Source: an uncultured Novosphingobium sp. (GTDB lineage: Bacteria; Pseudomonadota; Alphaproteobacteria; Sphingomonadales; Sphingomonadaceae). Taken from it: a stretch of 8,074 bases of DNA. The stretch spans positions 1 to 8,074 of the forward strand of contig CALMBN010000040.1 in assembly GCA_937860195.1 (NCBI GenBank), in the 5' to 3' direction. Numbering within the stretch: position 1 is the first letter of the stretch; each line of letters begins with the position of its first letter. The translations under genes were made by a program, and so were the position numbers. Below, piece after piece: positions 6,763 through 8,074 of this stretch. The notes beneath the pieces were generated by a model. The model did not search any database. It was not told the origin of the DNA and worked only from the letters and a program-made list of their open reading frames with translations.

Positions 6763-7665
6763 TCAGCGCAGCGCAGCCCAGGCCGCCAGTGCGCGCGCCC
6801 GGGCCTCGACATGACCGACCAGCTTGGCAGGATAGCCGCACACCGGCAGCGACGGATCATGGATCTCGCCATCCGGCAAACCAGCCAGTTCCGGCACCCA
6901 TTGCCGGATATAGTCGGCTGCATTGAACTTTGGCGATTGGGTCAGCGGGGCCATGATCCGCACGAACATGTTGGCATCCACCCCGCTGCCGGCGCTCCAC
7001 TGCCAATTGACCGCGTTCTGGCCGTAATCGGCATCGAGCAGGGTATCCCAGAACCATTGTTCGCCGCGCCGCCAATCGATCAGCAAATGCTTGATCAGGA
7101 ACGACGCGACAATCATCCGCACCCGGTTGTGCATCCAACCCGTCGCCCACAATTGCCGCATCCCGGCATCGACGATGGGATAGCCGGTTTGGCCCTGCTG
7201 CCACGCTGCTAGATCAGCTTCCGCCTCGGGTCCGGTCCGCCAGCGCAGGCCGTCAAACTCCGCCTTGGCATTGCGTGCGCCATAGTCCGGCAGCTGCAGG
7301 ATCACGTTCTGGGCATAGTCACGCCAGCCCAGTTCGCCCAAAAAGGTTCCGGTCGATCCACCCAACTGCGCGGTGCGCTGCCAGATCGTTGCGGGCGAAA
7401 TTTCCCCGAAAGCGAGATGCGGAGACAGCCGCGTAGTGCCTTCGGCCGAGGGGAAATTGCGCTGTTCGGCGTAGCGCGCGACGCGATCCGCAAAATCCTC
7501 CAGCCGCTCGCGCGCACCCGCCTCGCCCGGTTGCCATTCGGCAAAGCCGCCAGCCCAATCGGGCTCGGTCGGGAGGAGGTTCCAGCTGTCCAGCGTGTCA
7601 CTGGCAGGCCAGCTCGCGAGCGCCGGAATCTCCGCTGGTTCCGGCAAAGGCTCCGGCGGCGGCAT
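6763..7665 (-). pseudogene. phr: Deoxyribodipyrimidine photolyase, N-terminal part missing
   Basis: This is the C-terminal 300 residues of a class I CPD photolyase, which uses FADH- and blue light to split UV-induced pyrimidine dimers. The FAD-binding helical domain is intact. Counting from the ATG at 7663-7665: TTRLSPHLAFGE (77-88), GWRDYAQ, TGYPIVDAGMRQL (160-172), the MHNRVRMIVASFL helix (178-190), NWQW (220-223), and RIMAPLTQSPKF leading to IRQWVPEL. The Asn four residues before the first Trp of NWQW matches the flavin-facing Asn of E. coli photolyase. The roughly 150-170-residue antenna-chromophore domain is absent. Photolyase-like sequence ends at about 7655-7665, where HutI-coding DNA on the other strand takes over. 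The frame runs on to 7869, but that extension is antisense to HutI and not photolyase. It is either a gene cut by rearrangement or a complete gene truncated by a chimeric contig end. Confidence 0.85.
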
Positions 7666-7975
7666 CCGCTCGACCGTGCGCGCGACGCGGGCCGCAAGCG
7701 AGGACGAGCTCGTCGCTGTGGCGCTTCCGCGCCTGGATCGCCTGCTCGCCGAAGGCGTCACCACGATCGAGATCAAGTCCGGATACGGACTTGATCGCGA
7801 CAACGAACTGAAGATGCTGCGCGTCGCGCGCAAGATCGGCGACCGGCTGCCGATCCGCGTGCGCACCACCCTGCTCGCCGCCCACGCCGTGCCGCCCGAG
7901 TTCGAGGGCCGTCCCGACGACTACATTAATAATGTGTGCGACGAGATCCTGCCGGCGGTCGCCGCCGAGGGGCTC
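7655..7975 (+). pseudogene. hutI: Internal fragment of imidazolonepropionase (HutI)
   Basis: About 107 residues of HutI, the histidine-degradation hydrolase that converts imidazolonepropionate to formiminoglutamate, are readable on the + strand. The frame runs from [19 protein letters not shown] (start near 7655) through [32 protein letters not shown] (with the AH of the amidohydrolase metal-binding region) and [20 protein letters not shown] (end near 7975). There is no start codon, no N-terminal metal-binding part and no C-terminal part. On its left it abuts the truncated photolyase gene in the opposite orientation. On its right the frame continues into unrelated sequence where HutI would read on with ADAVD-type residues. 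It is a gene scrap, not a working gene. Confidence 0.8.
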
Positions 7976-8074
7976 GGTGAGCTGCTGCCGGCGGGCACCC
8001 GCTCGGTCTCCGTCTTCCTCGTCAACCGGCGGCCTCCGGTCAACAAGGAAGACGAGCACGCTGACCGCACCTTC
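7976..8074 (+). pseudogene. Short fragment resembling helicase-like DISARM protein DrmA
   Basis: The frame of the HutI piece continues to the window edge for 33 more residues that do not fit Hut[20 protein letters not shown] followed by a charged stretch ending DRTF. The [12 protein letters not shown] stretch resembles, from memory, an N-terminal segment of DrmA, the helicase-domain protein of DISARM anti-phage systems, or a related helicase. With so few residues this is a tentative resemblance. No start, stop or helicase motif is visible, and the fragment runs off the window. Confidence 0.35.
8011..8054. repeat. 44-base quasi-palindrome near the window end
   Basis: Position by position the segment is close to its own reverse complement: 18 of 22 pairs match. 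The outer nine pairs (CGTCTTCCT with AGGAAGACG) are perfect and the centre is GGCC. It lies inside the DrmA-like fragment, where both strands read similar peptides ([10 protein letters not shown] forward, [10 protein letters not shown] reverse). It could fold into a hairpin with almost no loop, 20 bases from the end of the window. Confidence 0.7.

Noticed and set aside
6511..7212. 233-codon plus-strand frame across the tRNA
   Set aside because: It reads through the tRNA-Phe gene and antisense to the photolyase, so it is not a plausible gene.
7666..7869. N-terminal 68 residues of the open photolyase frame on the minus strand
   Set aside because: This stretch is antisense to clear HutI coding sequence and is Ser/Arg-rich. 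It is not a photolyase antenna domain, so the frame stays open by chance past the junction.
7598..8059. 153-codon minus-strand frame starting [11 protein letters not shown]
   Set aside because: It is the reverse reading of the HutI and DrmA-like fragments. Its similarity to the forward peptide comes from the quasi-palindrome at 8011-8054.
1..8074. CRISPR array, insertion sequence, prophage genes or a complete novel defence system
   Set aside because: No regularly spaced repeats, transposase, integrase or clustered unknown genes were seen. Everything up to about 7650 belongs to known housekeeping or transport families.

Overview
The window reads as alphaproteobacterial chromosome, most likely from the order Sphingomonadales (Erythrobacter/Novosphingobium-like). 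The reasons are the high G+C, an IF-1 with the sphingomonad-type sequence, the compact gene run infA - maf - RNase E/G-like - yacG - tRNA-Phe, and a TonB-dependent receptor of the type common in sphingomonads. Taxonomy is inferred from protein resemblance recalled from memory; no search was run. From 1 to about 7650 this is ordinary, well-packed genome.

Left part (1-1735, + strand): the 3' end of a PLP-dependent threonine/serine dehydratase, then two tandem membrane proteins of the MAPEG superfamily whose stop and start codons overlap (TAATG). A strong hairpin at 1695-1730 ends this block. It sits exactly at the end of the convergent gene and probably terminates both strands.

Middle (1729-4326, - strand): one large gene for an 865-residue TonB-dependent outer-membrane receptor with a signal peptide, a plug domain and a barrel. 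The barrel is interrupted by a Pro/Ala/Gly-rich insert. A 223-bp divergent intergenic region follows.

Right part (4550-6652, + strand): infA (translation initiation factor IF-1), maf (nucleotide pyrophosphatase), a short RNase E/G-family protein and yacG (zinc-binding gyrase inhibitor). Each overlaps the next by 4-8 bases, with TTG starts for the second and third, so translational coupling is likely. tRNA-Phe (GAA) with encoded CCA follows, and directly behind it lies a long inverted repeat (6653-6696).

Right end (6763-8074): a class I DNA photolyase on the minus strand retains its FAD-binding C-terminal part and loses its N-terminal domain near 7655-7665. There the sequence switches to an internal piece of imidazolonepropionase (HutI) on the + strand. 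Near 7976 it switches again to a short piece that resembles the helicase-like DISARM protein DrmA, and it ends in a 44-base quasi-palindrome. Three unrelated gene fragments in about 420 bases, without starts or ends, look more like a chimeric contig end than a working locus. I found no convincing undescribed system. The points most worth a second look are this mosaic end, the hairpin behind tRNA-Phe and the RNase E/G-like protein with a degenerate zinc link.
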